This document shows, in pieces, positions 36,010 to 48,975 of a DNA stretch of 64,000 nt. The first letter of the stretch is position 1. Each line of letters starts with the position of its first letter. Source of the DNA: Buddleja alternifolia (lineage: Eukaryota; Streptophyta; Magnoliopsida; Lamiales; Scrophulariaceae); assembly GCA_019426215.1 (NCBI GenBank), contig CM033392.1:36814980-36878979 (forward strand), read 5' to 3'. The notes below the pieces were generated by a model. The model saw nothing but the letters and a program-made list of their open reading frames with translations, searched no databases and was not told where the DNA came from. The position numbers and the translations under genes were made by a program.

Positions 36010-36524
36010 TTATTATTTTAACCTCTTTTTATTATTTCTCTATTTATTAAAACTGTTTGTTTTAATGATTCTAAAAGTTTATAAAATTTTGTGTTTTTTA
36101 ATTCTAAGTTTGACGCAAGAGATATAAATAAATATGTTAAACTATTTAAGTGTTTATTTTCCGAATGTAAATTGTGCTTAAAGCTTTAATCAAATCTACA
36201 ATAAATTTATGTTTATCTAAAGAGATTATGGATCTATCGGCTAAACTATATTCTAGATCTAAGTAATCTAATCTTTTAAAATTAGAAAGATCTATTTTAA
36301 TAAAAAGCTGCTATTAATATGTTCAAGATTAAAAGGTATTTAATATAGTTTTGGTGATCTCGTAATTCAGGTGGTAAATTAAAATAAGTATTAACTCAAT
36401 TATTTGTCCTAGTTATTAATTAATTTCGTAATTCTAATATTAATTCCTGATTATTATAGTCTAGGTTTTCTAAAGTATTAAGACAATCAATAAAAGAGTT
36501 TAAAATATGAACGGGTACAGGCAT
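36006..36524 (-). pseudogene. Pararetrovirus P1 (first ORF), decayed
   Basis: An ATG at 36,524 opens 34 codons before a TAA; frame shifts follow. Coding character resumes over about 36,330-36,170 and 36,100-36,018 with Leu/Ile/Lys-rich helical text. The last segment has a stop at 36,018-36,020 that one C-to-T change would create from CAA; beyond it the same frame reaches TGA at 36,006-36,008, overlapping the ATG of P2. In badnaviruses and tungroviruses the first ORF is a small virion-associated or unknown protein translated from the leader by ribosome shunt. Assignment is by position. Confidence 0.6.
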
Positions 36525-36967
36525 GTAAATAAATTATGAGTGCAAATGTAGAGTTTTATGCAGATTTATAAAAGCGGGTTGAGATTCCCTTTTCTCTAAA
36601 ATATGTATAACTACTCTCATGGGTATAAATAATTCTACAAGAAAATAAAGGGACCAAACTAAAATTAAAATTAAAGCATATGTACTTAGAATATATATAT
36701 AACCTGCTATGTGTCAATTTTTTCTTGGTCAAAAATAGTGGCTTGGCTTTGTAAACTTGAGGGACCAAATTGCAATTTTGAGGGTGCTAGGGTCTTAAAG
36801 ATTTCAAATTTGGTTGCTATTCCCTTAATAGACTATGCAAAATGTTGCTGTTTACTTAATTTTCCCATCAATTAGTCATTTATCACATCTAATGTGAAAG
36901 TATGAGAATGTCTTTTAAGCAAAATAAATAAATAAAAAATATAAATACATTTATATATAAATTCCTA
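36525..36967. other. Right flank of the pararetrovirus
   Basis: No gene. It may include viral leader sequence upstream of P1, then host DNA with AGGGACCAAATTGCAATTTT near 36,760, reminiscent of the tips of the Mutator-like elements. The boundary was not found. Confidence 0.4.
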
Positions 36968-37971
36968 TCATCTTCATTTAGCGCTACTCTTTAGACTCGT
37001 ATCGACTGGTAGTGGGAGGATACCAAAGGATATGGATGTCACCTAGCCAGCCTCGTGGAACCAAATGGTAGCCCAATCGAATACGAGATGACTATGTCAT
37101 CACGAACCTTTTAATTACAAATACTGTATGCGTATAAGCTCTTCATTGACGCAACCCGATCAAGCATGAGCCATGGTATGTCCAACTCATCATAGTTGAT
37201 ACTATACAATGTAGTGACAGTGAAGTGAAATTACAAAACTACGCCAAATGCCAAACACTAAACACTAGATAGTTTATTTGCTTTGGCCAAAGACTTATAA
37301 TTTCATTCAGACACTTCCGAATAGGTTACATGCTCATTTACTTTCAAGACAATGAATCCCATTTTGGTGATTGTCTTACAGTTATCACTTGCACTACTTG
37401 AAACATACTTTGAGGTCGACCCTGCCAATGGTCGAAAGGTCTGACTACTTTAATAACTAATTCAAGAGTATAGGTATGCTGTAAACAAACCCTCAAGTCA
37501 AAAGCTGACTCATACTATTGTAATATGCAATCTCGATCATTGACTGTCACTGAGTAAAAACCCATGTCATCTGATTACTGCGAGTCTAGTTCAAATATAT
37601 TAATTCCATTAATATATTCATGATGTACACTCCCACTATATAATCATTGAATGACTGGCACGCTTCGTCAAAGCATGTGTCATACGAGTTGAATCTTAAT
37701 GCCCAATTAAGATTCCTTAACTCGCGAACTCAGTTTAAGAGATTAAGTTGTTGACTCTTCCAGTGCCCTTCCCTTATCGAGATAAGAGTGGAAAGTCTAT
37801 CTTAAAGCTCAAGTTCTTATTTGTTCAATACGTTTAAAAGCCAATAAGATTTCTATGAACAAAACAATAAACCTTTTTCTATAATTAGAAATACGATTGT
37901 TTAAACAAAATAACTTATTAATGCCCTACATAATCTAATTCCTCATTGGCTAAGAGGTCATACACCTAACA
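36968..37971 (-). mobile_element. Copia LTR, 5' two-thirds, minus orientation
   Basis: On the minus strand it starts at 37,971 with TGTTAGGTGTATGACC and parallels the LTR at 1-470 and those at 5.6-10 kb. It fades near 36,968, so roughly the last 600 bp of the LTR are missing or too diverged to see. No polypurine tract follows at 37,972. Confidence 0.75.
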
Positions 37972-38588
37972 TGTGCATGGTCCATCATGCTTTGATCTAT
38001 CTCATGATTCTTAGTGAATCGTCATATAAAATATTTTAGGTATGATCTATTTATGTACGAAGATACATGAGAGATCAAAATGAGATCCATCTCTGATCTA
38101 GCAAATCAGACATCTCATATATTTACACAGTACATCAACTTAAGAATCTTTGACCAAAGCAAGATATCTAATGACATAGTTGTTGAATTATTAGGGTTTC
38201 GACTATACTTTGACCCTAGATTCAATCAGGAGATTAGATGGAGGGATCTTACTGACGCAAGAATCATGATTACGAAATGTGTATCTTTACTCTTCATTTA
38301 TGTCTAGGTCATTGTGTCCCATTGCTAGACAGTAACGACAATTAGTAGGTGATTAGTTCAAGGCCTGATTGAATTAAGAATAATTTGATCTAATATGTTC
38401 CATTTTAAAAAAGTACACTAACACTTCGAAAAAGTGTCCTTAGTATTGGCACATAAACAAGGCTAAGAGTTCACACACATAACTCAGTAGAGTTACTGCT
38501 TAATCATGTGATTAATCAATTTATGGAAGTGGAAATTCAGAAAGTCTGTATTTTCTTAATTGGGTTTATAATTTAATTGATAGGTTTC
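37972..38588. other. Spacer without recognised gene
   Basis: Repeat-like DNA. An open frame at 38,080-38,307 (75 codons) resembles nothing I know. The spacer probably holds pieces of older elements. Confidence 0.45.
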
Positions 38589-41500
38589 TATCAGATTTAC
38601 CCCCTTAAGATGTCATAGAGGATAGATTGTATAGGGCAGATGAGTTGTATTTGAACCATAATCATTAATAAAAGGCATTTCAAGTTATTTCACTATTGCT
38701 ATTGCCTTTCTTAAAGTAGTGTATAACTTATAGTCTTTATAGCAAAGGTAAAACATTGCACTCTCTATGGGATAGAGAGACTGGCACTGGAAGTGATTAG
38801 TACTTCGCTATTCAATTGTTCACAAGTTAGATCTTGAGTGGACAACAAGATTTGAGAGCACTTGTGTATCATAAGCTTTGACATGTAGAGTGGTTGTCTG
38901 ACATTATGGGATAGTGGGAGCTTATGCTGCAGACAAATTAGTGGAACAGATGAGTTTGAACTTAACTCGCATCAGTTCTGTCACATGGGTATCACTCGTT
39001 GATAGTCAATGATAGAACTGATTGAGTATGATATGTGTGCCTAGACCTCATACCTGAGGGTTAGTTCGAAGATATGTTTGTGACATCAAGTTTGTCATTA
39101 TGGTAGTTCAATGGTTACATAAATGTACGGTTAACCTCGAACTGCAACTTGATGAGCAAACAGTAGTCTTGACTAACCATCAAGATGGAATTTGTTCTTT
39201 TGTAAGTGAACGAGCATGAATCCTATGCAGTCATAAGTAAGTAAGGTCTAAATTCTTTGTCAAAAGCAATCAAGCTGCTCGTTGTAGGACACAAGAGGAA
39301 GCTAAAAGACCTAGTCTTATTATGACATAAGCATATAGTCAAGTTCAGTGACTTTAATGTAACCATGACTCTCACTTGATTGCGATTCATGAATAAAAGG
39401 TCTGTATTCACACGGTAGTCATAATTGAAAGGTTCGAAGTAATCCAATTACATTGAGCTCATATGGGTTATGATGTAGGCCACCGAGCTGCCTAGGTGTT
39501 ACCTACATCCGTTGGTCTTCTCCCACTGCCATCTGAGACAAACCTAGAAGAGTCACGCTTATAGGATTTGTTTAAAATCTTAAGAGAGGTAATTTGATGA
39601 TAGGTGACACGCTAGAAGCTAACGTGCTTGAATAGCAAATGCACTAGTCGTGTGTAGTAATAAGTGGACGGTAAGTCCGGGTTGTCGAACCACAAGGACT
39701 TGAATTCTAGTTTATGATTTTCGATAACAAAAGGAAGTAAATTAGAGATTTAACTAAAAAGGAAAGTAAAATAAGCTAAAGCGAAAGTAAAGAGAAATTA
39801 AACTTCCAATGTGGAGAGGTGACTAAGGCTCATGTTCGGGCACATGTTGCGTATTGCTATCCTAAGATCATTACCAATTCATTAGACATACATTGCTATG
39901 GTGAAAGCTCCTAAGGTAAAGAATAACCAATGTCTCGTGATAGACTCCTATACTTAAATTGCGGTTTCCTAAGTATGTCTACCCTAAAATCTAACCACTA
40001 AGCATGCATTAAAGAGTTAGAGCTGTCTCGATTCAAATCGAACGACTTCACCCGGGAATCTTTTCCTATGTCTAGGGCAATTCCTATTTGGTCGGTGATG
40101 TTGTGAAATTCTTGCACCCTAAGTCAATTTTCTCTCGAATAATTCACCTAGGCATGATATCAAACACATGGTGATCAAGTATATGTAAGACATTCAACCA
40201 AAAAATCAGAACACATAGCAATATACGAATTGAAATGGAAAATGATCTTATTATCACAATACTAACAACATGGCCTTCTCATGGCCCTAGTTCAACAATT
40301 TAGCTCATAAAATGCATAAGAAAAAAGCTAAGCATAAGATCCATGTTCATAGACAAAGATGAATCTAAAGCTAAGAAACTCCCTATGTTGAATTGATGAT
40401 CGAATCTTTAATTGGAGGCTTGAATCTCTTATTTCCCTTCTCTTTTGCTCTTCTAAAGTGATGAAAAGTGAGGTGCCAATCCCAAGAAATCCCCAAAATT
40501 CACTTAGAATTCGAACCCCCCCTTTTTCCTTTCATTTTTGGCCTTTATACCTTCAAAATCGCTGTATCGGCGCCCAGGCGTGACCCAAATGGCGCCTAGG
40601 CGCGGTCTAGGTGCCTAAGTGGCTTGGGGAAGATGTTGACTGGCGCCTAGGCACGGATAAGGTGGCCCCTAGGCGCCGGCTGTAGAGTCTGAACCGTTTT
40701 CTTGCTTTTCAGCGCAGTAATCGTGTTGTCTTCATAACTCTCTCCACGGACCTCAGATTTGGATGATTCAAGTTGCCACGTGAAGCGAAGATGGTGCTCT
40801 ACAAATTTCTAGAAGAAAACTTCATCAAATTCGATTTCGAAATATACTGAAATACTGTGTTTTTGTGCACTTTACGTCGATTGCAGTGATTTTCCACCTT
40901 TACTCAATAAGCACATAGATTATACGCATATGTGGCATAAATCAAGCGATAAATGAATCTAAAACATTAATGTAAGGGCTTAAAAACACATAAAAACGAC
41001 TCTTATCAATAGGATCTCAAATTAATTCAAAGAGACCATTGGTTGCATGAATTAAGTGAAGATAGTAATAATTAATTAAGTTAGACTATATTAATAAATT
41101 AGATTAATATAATATTTATTAGCATTAGTCAATTAACTAATTTAGTTGGACTATATTAATTAATTAGATTAATTTAATGTATATATATATATATAAATAT
41201 ATTGTGTATATATATAAATATACCTGTGCGTGCACATGTGTCACATGGGTTGCATGTGACACGAGTGCACACTAGGCGTGTGACTAGGTGTCACACGCCT
41301 ACTGTTATAAGATGACCTAGTTTGATTAGGTCATCTTGGGGAACATATACTCCTCTTATTCATTGTGCCTCAAGAAGTTGTTTTCACAATTAAAAACCAA
41401 GAAAAAAAAACCTCTCCCTCCACATATCTCATACCCGCCACCCCTTGGAGATTAGAGGAGGAGCTTTCTAGCTCTTTTCAGCAGGTGGAATCTAGAGGCA

Positions 41501-41678
41501 GAGCTCTTGTTGTGCTGGATTATGAGGATTCAGATCCAGAATAACGAGATTGAAAAACAACCACTTCGATACAACGGGTTAGATTTTTCGTTCTTCCTTT
41601 TGATTTGAATATGTGATTTGGGTTGATATCAGTTGGGATTTTTAGTCTTCCATTGCTATTTTTATCAAAATCCAACGA
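38589..41678 (+). mobile_element. 5' LTR of copia element A, interrupted by a solo LTR
   Basis: The sequence aligns by eye with the LTR at 47,303-48,962: the start (weakly conserved), the GATAGATTGTATAGGGC block, a GACAGTCAATGA-like block, and the terminal region just before a perfect primer-binding site. The copy is split by the 1,404-bp solo LTR at 39,605-41,008; without it the LTR is about 1.69 kb. The right end is about 41,678. Confidence 0.8.
39605..41008 (-). mobile_element. Solo LTR (probably gypsy-type) inside the LTR of element A
   Basis: On the minus strand it begins TGATAAGAGTCGTTTTTATG and ends GCTTCTAGCGTGTCA, i.e. TG...CA termini, with a perfect 5-bp duplication ATAGG on both sides (39,600-39,604 and 41,009-41,013). 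It contains CCTAGGCGCC-type GC islands near 40,560-40,680. No internal domain, so it was left by recombination between two LTRs. A diverged relative lies at 56,535. Confidence 0.85.
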
Positions 41679-41690
41679 TGGTATCAGAGC
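41679..41690 (+). other. Primer-binding site of element A
   Basis: TGGTATCAGAGC, a perfect initiator tRNA-Met site, directly after the LTR end. Confidence 0.92.
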
Positions 41691-43491
41691 GAAATTTGGC
41701 TCTGATATATTTAATCCATGAATACGTGAATTGTGTGATTTATCTTTCGTGTTTTAGAATGCTTTATAAATCATGAACTTTATATTTTCAAGCCTGAAAA
41801 TCTATGTTATTTCTGATATACAATAATATGGTGTTGATTGGTATTGAGAAATTTGAGAAAAATGGGCTGATGTACCATGAAAAGTTCGCGAATAGCTTTT
41901 GCTTGATGCTCACATTCGAATGTGCAATGGTGCAATGTTTGAACGTGGGTGCCAGTGGTAAAAATCTGTACACGACGTCCACGTTCGAACGTGGAAGGCG
42001 GTGTGTAAGATACACAGTTCGTTAACCTCATGAGTTGGGTCCTATGACCGACTCATTTGACCTATAGGCATAATGGTTGGACCAATATGTAGATAAAGTT
42101 AAAGGATGTGGATTCAATTATATAAATTTGAGTTTTGGGCTATGTTTAAATTGTTTAGTGGGACAAATGGATGATGACCCGACTCAATTAAATTAAGCCC
42201 AAATAGAATTAATATAAAGTTGAATTTTTTTTCAATTTAATTAGCTATGGATCGAAATTATGAAATTTGAGCGGATCAAAAGGATGGTGACTCAAATTTG
42301 ATAATATCAAGACCAAGTAATTATTACTGCAATAAAAATATTAATTATTTTCTTGGAGATTAAGAATTTAATTTTGGGCTTAAATATTATTTTCTCTAAC
42401 TAGGCTTTAAATTATAAAATAATATAAAGTTTGGATCTTTAAAATAAATTGATCAGTTAGACTAATTAATTTTAATAATTCTCAACATAAGTGTTATTAT
42501 TTATTGCGATCATGTATTATGTGATGGGGACATCTTTCCATGGACTTAGGCTTTTTTAATGCATTTTATTTTTATGGGATATAAGGCCGGTTTGAGCCTA
42601 TTTTATTTTACTCAAAATTTTGTCTAGGTTATTCAAAATTATGATATAATAGATTAGGACCATGAAGACTATAAGCGAGCTTCGAGCCCATGAAGATTAA
42701 ATTCGGTTTCTTTTAGCCTTTTATATTTCTCGATGACCAATTGGCTTGGATCCTCTAGAAAAAAGTCCATAGATTGTGTGTGTTGTTTAGCTTTATTGTA
42801 TTGCCGAGCATGCTTTTATTATATTCCTCATCTGCGCTATATAAATATGATAATGTTCAAAGTGAGACCAAGAATAGTTTAAACGAATACCCAATTCTCC
42901 CAACTCTAAAAATAATACTAAGTTAGTAAAGGGTGCTAGGCATCCTCTCTCTTCACTAAACTTGGCAACGTTAAAATTATATCTGGTACATAGCATCTTC
43001 CTAATAAGTTAGGGTTATGTATTATGATAAGTATATTAGATGTCTCAATCGAAACATATTTCACCCCAAATATCATTAAAGGGTTGCAAGGTGAATATCA
43101 AATGCTAGATTGAAAGGAGTTAGTGGGATTGAACTTAAGTAACCTACGAACCTATATATCATTAAAGAGTTGCAATTTTAGTGGGTTATGGTAAAAGAAG
43201 ATCGAAACATCCATTTGATGGATTGGTGTAAGATACCACTCTAAAAGGTTAATGGGCTAAATACCATTAAGAGGTTGTCATCCATTGAACTAATTAGAGA
43301 CCTTGATCACCACTACGAAGTAAAACCATCGATCACTTCCATTTCTACAGTGGGAGAGTAGAATTTGAAAAATGTAGTAGGAGCTAAGCAAAAATTGATA
43401 GTCCTTAAAGTTATATTGGTTCGATTAAATCAAATCAATCTAATTAATCTGGTTTATTGTCTACAACTATTTCTATTTTATTTCTCTCAAA
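41691..43491 (+). other. 1.8-kb untranslated leader of element A
   Basis: No long reading frame. Landmarks shared with the leader of element B include GCGATCATGTATTATGTGATGG-like text near 42,510 and three copies of an ATATC(A)TTAAAGGGTTGC-type motif at 43,068-43,087, 43,153-43,173 and 43,258-43,278. Confidence 0.75.
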
Positions 43492-44350
43492 ATGACTATC
43501 AATCCGCTTTCAATTTTACTTGAGAAAAACATTCTTACTGGACTCAACTATGTGGACTGGCTGAGGAACTTAAGGATAGTTCTAAATATGGAATCCTTGG
43601 GATACTTGTTGGACATTCATATCCCGCCTCCTCCAGTTAGAACACGTGCCAGGGAGGAAGATGTCCAAATCCATGTGAAATGAGTTAAGGACGAAGTCCG
43701 AGTGCATGGATACATGCTGGCCTCAATGACAAATGAGATTCAAAGGTCCAACGAGAAGATGACCACTGTGATGGCCATCTTGTCACACTTGATCAAGCTC
43801 TATGGGAGCATAGCCATACTGCAAGATATGAGATATCAAAAGATCTCTTCAGAGCCAAAATGAGGGAAGGTGAAAAAGTCGGGGATCATGTAATAAAAAT
43901 GAGTTCAAGGACTGAGAAATTAGAGGCTTTCAATTTTACCATGAATGGCCAACTTCAAATGGACCTTATTCTGTAGTCTGTTCCTGGTTCCTTCTCCCAA
44001 TTTGTTATGAACTTCAACTGTAATGAGATTGAATGCAATTTAGTTGGGCTGATGAACAAACTTGTTATTGCACAATCTTAGTTGAAGTCTAAGGGAAACT
44101 GAACTATTTTGGTTATCTCTGGGCCAGATAAGCCCAAGAATAAGAAAAAGAAGAAAACCAATAAGCAATCTGGTGGGCTAGGAGCTCATGGTAGTGTTGA
44201 TAAGGAAAAAAGAAAACCTTCCAAGTTTCTCAAAAGTAAGGAGCCTAAGAAGATGGATAGGTGCCTGCATTGCAGTGAACTAGGCCACTAGAAGAGGAAC
44301 TATCCAAATGGAGGCCAAGGTGCACAAGGTAGAGAACTTTATGTGTTTTA
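43492..44350 (+). pseudogene. gag: Gag of copia element A, broken
   Basis: The ATG at 43,492 starts MTINPLSILLEKNILTGLNYVDW, the same start as in element B. A TGA at 43,681-43,683 replaces a Trp codon, and further stops and shifts follow. The C-terminal part has the QFVMNFNCNEIECN block, a Lys-rich segment and the CCHC knuckle at about 44,260-44,310. In the knuckle a stop replaces Trp after the His, and the last Cys is Tyr. It encodes a capsid/nucleocapsid precursor, non-functional here. Confidence 0.85.
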
Positions 44351-44379
44351 AACTACTTGTACTATGACCATATTTTCTA

Positions 44380-47260
44380 CTTCTTGGATTCTTGATTCGG
44401 GAGCTAGTGCTCACCTATGTTGTGTGAATCAAGATTTGGAGCAAAGTAGAAAAATGGGAGTGAAAAAGTGCTGATCAAAGTAGGTAGCAGGCAAAGCGTC
44501 GTGGCTATGGTGATTGGATCAACTTCATTAACTTAAATTCTGGACATTTATTAATTTTGAATAATACTTTGGTTTTGTCCAAGGGGCTCAAGAATAATGT
44601 TTCTATTCCCATTCTTGCTAAAACTAGTTATTCATTCAATTTTTCTAAATTGAATTGCAACATTTATTATGGTAATAAGTGTGCTGGCAATGCTACTTTA
44701 GTTAACGGTTTATACTATTTGAATGTTCAAACTATTTGTGTAGTTAATCTCATGACAATGAACTATAGTAGACAATGTGTTACTCAAAGACTAATATGGC
44801 ATTTTAGACTAGGCCATGCCGGTGAACAAAAGATTGGAAAGATGGAAAAGGATGGGCTTATAGGCCCACTGGGTTAGATCCCTATGTAACTTGTAAATCA
44901 TGTCTCATGGGCAAGATGACTAGATCTCCTTTCATAGGGACTTTTGAAAGAGACACTAAAGTCTTAGGATTAATACATACTGACGTTTGTGGACTATTAA
45001 ATGAAATTGCTAGTGGAGGATTCCACTATTTCATCATGTCTACTAATGACCACTCTAGGTTTGGTATAGTGTACTTATTGAAACATAAGTCTGAATCCAT
45101 TGATAAGTCAAATAATTCAAGGCTATGGTGAAAAATCAAACTTGGAATCATATAAAGACTCTACGATCAAATCCTGGAAGAGAATATATGAACGTTGAGC
45201 TTGATGAATTCCACAGGGAACCTGTCATAGTAATACAATTAAAGCCCGAAGCGACACCACAATTAAATGGGGTGGATGAACGAATAAACAAAACATTGTT
45301 GGACATGGTTCATTCTATAGTCAGATACACTAACATGCCCATTTCATTATGGGGTCATGCGCTACTTACTGTTGTACACATCTTAAATAGATATCCCTCT
45401 AAATCCGTTCCTAAGACTCTATATAAGATATAGAGAAAGAGAAAACCAAGTCTTAATCATTTTAGCATTGGGGATGCCCCCACTTATGTCAAAAAGACAA
45501 AGGTGGAGAAATTGGAGACTAGATCAATGAAGGCTAGATTCGTTGGATATCCCGAGGATTCAATAGGATACCTCTTGTATCTGCACAACAATCATAGGAT
45601 CAGTGTTGAATTACAGGCACATTATCTTAAAGATGAGTTCATTCAAGAAAGTGTGCAGGTAGAAAGATTGTTTTTAAAGAACAAAATGAATTACCTTCAG
45701 AGACATCTGTGCAGAAGCAAGGACCAACCTAAGTATGGCACAACTACAACCGTGAAGATTAAGTAGAGTACCTCAAGCGCCTGAGAGGTATGGCTTTCTA
45801 GTTTAGAGAGAGATAGAACTCCACAATGTAGTGGAAGAAAGCCAAGAAGATGATCCCTCTGCTTATGATCAAGCGATGTTGGATATAGATGCTACAAAAT
45901 GGTGTGAAGCTATGCAAGTAGAAATGGATTTGATGTAATCAAACCAAGTGTGGACCCTGGTGGATCAGCTTGAGGGTGACACACCTATCAGGTGTAAATA
46001 AATTTATAAGAGGAAGATTGGTCTGGATGATAGAGTAGACACCTACAAAGCCAGGCTAGTGGAAAAAGGGTACAATCAAAAGGAGGAATTGACTAACAAG
46101 ATACCTTTTCACCAGTAGCCATGATCAAATCCATACGCATTTTATTAGCAATAGCTACGCACCTAGACTATGAGATATAGAAAATGGATGTCAAAACCAC
46201 TTTCCTAAATATATTCCAAGAAGAGAAAATCTATATGGAACAACCAAAGGGTTTTGTGTTGGAAGCTATTATCAATAAGGTGTTTAAGGTTTTCACGAAG
46301 AATGAAGATAAGCCTTGTGTCTACAAGAAGGTTAATAGGAGAAAGATTTCATTCCTAGTACTATATACAGATGACATTTTATTTATAGGGAATGACGTTG
46401 GTATGCTCAGTACTGTTAAGAAGTGGCTCTCGAGTATGTTTTCCATGAAAGACTTGGAAGAGGCTACCTATATTCTAGGGATTCATATCTATAGAGATAG
46501 AACGAATAGAACAATAGGGTTTTCCCAAGCCTTTTACTTAGAGAAGGTCCAAAAGAGATTTAGTACGGAAGACTCTAAGAAAGGTTTCCTACCAATGAGA
46601 GAAGGGGTACACCTATCTAAGGCTATGAGCCCTCAAAGTGAAGAAAATAGAAAGGAGATGAGTAACATACCCTATGCATCTGGTATGGGAAGCTTGATGT
46701 ATGCTATGTTTGGTACAAGACCTGACATAGCTTATGAAGTTAGCATTGTTAGTCGCTTTCAAGCAAACTCGGGTAAGGAACACTATGTAGCTGTGAAGCA
46801 TATCTTTAAGTATCTAAAGAGAACTAAGAGTGGATGGATAGGTACATTGACTAAGATTTCCAATCTGATGGTGATGACCACAAATCCACTTTTGGGTTCA
46901 TATTCACCTTAAACGGTGGGGCGGTGACTTGGAAAAGTTCCAAGTAAAGCACAACCGCAGACTTCACCATGGAGGCTTAATACGTAGCAGCCTTACAGGC
47001 TTCTAAAGAAGTTGTTTAGATTAGGAAGTTTCTTGGAGAACTTCAACTCGTTCCTAGCGTGGAACTCCCTTTTGACAATTTACTGTGATAACAATGGAGC
47101 GATAGCGCAAGAAAAGGAAATGAGTTCTCTTAACAAATCTAAACACATTGAGATGAGATATAACATAATAAGAGAGATCGTTAGCAAAGGTGAGATAGCT
47201 GTTCAGAGAATTTCCTCAGTAGAAAATGTAGTTGGACCGCTCACTAAACCATTGTCGTAG
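44380..47260 (+). pseudogene. pol: Pol of copia element A (protease, integrase, RT, RNase H), broken
   Basis: The protease motif ILDSGASAH is near 44,388-44,415, followed by the GAG-pre-integrase zone (44,557-44,877) with WHFRLGHAGEQK. Integrase pieces at 44,907-45,433 have HTDVCGLL, a damaged NPGREY, and PQLNGVDERINKT. The linker is at 45,503-45,766. RT is at 46,184-46,900 with MDVKTTFLN and an intact YTDDIL catalytic box; part of RT between the MDVKTTFLN and NEDKPCVYK blocks is deleted near 46,290. RNase H is at about 46,840-47,260, ending DNNGAIAQEK, SKHIEMRYN and GPLTKPLS. Many stops and shifts. It is the only plus-strand RT here whose aspartate pair survives. Confidence 0.88.
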
Positions 47261-47302
47261 CCAGTGCTAGATAGACATCTTGAGAAGAGGGGTATTATAT
47301 AC

Positions 47303-48962
47303 TGTTAGTGTATATGCCATCAAATGCCATAAAGAGGATATATTTATAGGGCATTGAATTATAACTAAACATTCTTATATTAATAAAAGGCTTATTCATG
47401 TTGTTTTCTTATAAGCATTTGTAAGGTATAGTAAACGACGTAAAATCCTTGATACTAAGGTGAACCTTCTACTCCCTATGAGTTAGGGAGAATGACACTA
47501 GAAGAGTTTGATCCTTAGTATCTAAAATAGTTCACAAGTCGAAGTGAGTATTAACTTGACATCATTCCTAGATACAGACTTGTATGATATAAGTTTTGAC
47601 AGGGAAGTGTCAGTCAAACACTTTGAGCATGTTAGTGGGAACTTATGTCATAGACACCTCAATTAGACTGATGTGTTCGAACATGACTCGCATCAGTTTT
47701 GTCACATGGGTATTCACTCACTAACAGTCAATGACAAAACTGATAAGTTGTGATAGGTACGCGTGAACTTTAGACCTGAGGAATCACATTGAAGATGTGC
47801 TTGTGACATCAAGTCGTCATTAGAGTAGTTAGATCCAATTCACCCATTGGTGGGGTCGACCTTGAAGTGCGACTTGATGGGCAATTAGCAATCGTAATTG
47901 ATTAGCAAAATGGAATTTATTCTCTCATAAGTGAATGGGTTAAATATCCTATGCAGTCATGAATGAGTGAGGTCGAAGACTTTTTCCAAAGCATTAGAGA
48001 TACTCATGTTTGATATGGAAGTATACTCAGTGACCTCGATTCATTAAGAGCTAAGCATATGGTCAAGTTTTGTGAGTTTCACTGAACCACGATTCTCACT
48101 TGTTGGGATATATGAATAAAGGGTTTATACTCGTACGGTATTTACAGCATGAAAGGTTTGGAACGATCCTATTCATTCGTTCTCAATTGGGATACGATGT
48201 GGGCCACGGGACTGCCTAAGTATTATCTACATCGTTTTGGTTTCCTCCCAATTGCCTTTTGAGACGAACCTAAAGAGTCGTGCTTGAAGAAATTATGAAA
48301 TGTGACTTGAGAGATTTTTTTTGTATTGGATATCGCAATTAATTAATTAATTAATTAATCAATCATTAGATGATTTTATTAATTAATTAACTTAATGTGT
48401 TAATTAATTTCTTTACGGAATTAATTACAAAATTAACATGGATAAATTAATTATTTAATTAATTTATTTACTGGATAAATAATAATTAAATAAAATCACA
48501 ATTAAAATAATAATTAAATATTAATTAAATAAATAATTAAAATAAAACCACAATTGGACTAAGCTCGAAGGGCATTAGAAACGCCCAAGTGGGCGTCCAC
48601 AAGGCCTAGGTTTAGTTAGGTTAATTTTTCTTGTGTAGTATAAATATACCACTTAGTGCAAAATCAACAAAAAGCCTCTATTATTATCTCTCTTTCCAAG
48701 TAAAATTCTTCCACCTCTCTCTCTCTCTCTAGCCGTCTTCAAGGGAAGGAAAAGGAGGAATTTTTTACTTCTATTCCGGCGTGGTGATTTAGAGACAGTA
48801 GTAGTTTTGCTATTCAAAAGAGGGTCACAAAGCTAGTTTAGAATTTCAATTACGCGAAGAAAGGTACACTTTTTCTAAACCAAGATTTAAATACATAAAA
48901 TCGGAGATGAACCACCGTGGGATTTAAATTTCCACTGCATTTTATATGTAAAATCCTAATAG
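47303..48962 (+). mobile_element. LTR shared by copia elements A and B
   Basis: It starts TGTTAGTGTATATGCC right after the end of element A and ends next to a primer-binding site that opens element B. One LTR thus acts as 3' LTR of A and 5' LTR of B. The 48,340-48,560 stretch is almost pure TTAATTAA steps; the leader part near 48,710-48,735 has a CT repeat. Confidence 0.88.
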
Positions 48963-48975
48963 TGGTATCATAGCC
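48963..48975 (+). other. Primer-binding site of element B
   Basis: TGGTATCATAGCC, one mismatch from the tRNA-Met site, abutting the shared LTR. Confidence 0.88.

Larger units (their letters stand above)
28140..36524 (-). mobile_element. Endogenous pararetrovirus (Caulimoviridae), near full length
   Basis: On the minus strand the order is P1, P2, P3 polyprotein (movement, coat, protease, RT, RNase H), P4, intergenic promoter/poly(A) region, and tRNA-Met primer site. The roughly 8.4-kb span matches a whole caulimovirid genome. There is no integrase and no LTR, which separates it from the surrounding retrotransposons. The primer site lies after P4 rather than before P1, so the circular genome was opened elsewhere. 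ATGA junctions and the coat-region cysteine pattern place it near badnaviruses/tungroviruses; the fourth ORF recalls Tungrovirus or the endogenous florendoviruses. Every long frame except P2 is broken. Outer boundaries to host DNA are not resolved. Confidence 0.88.

Noticed and set aside
38080..38307. 75-codon plus-strand frame
   Set aside because: No recognisable motif, surrounded by repeat DNA, and no splice or regulatory context.
48340..48560. Possible replication origin or matrix-attachment region in TTAATTAA-rich DNA
   Set aside because: The stretch is an ordinary low-complexity part of this LTR family and recurs in weaker form in the LTR at 54,562-56,132.
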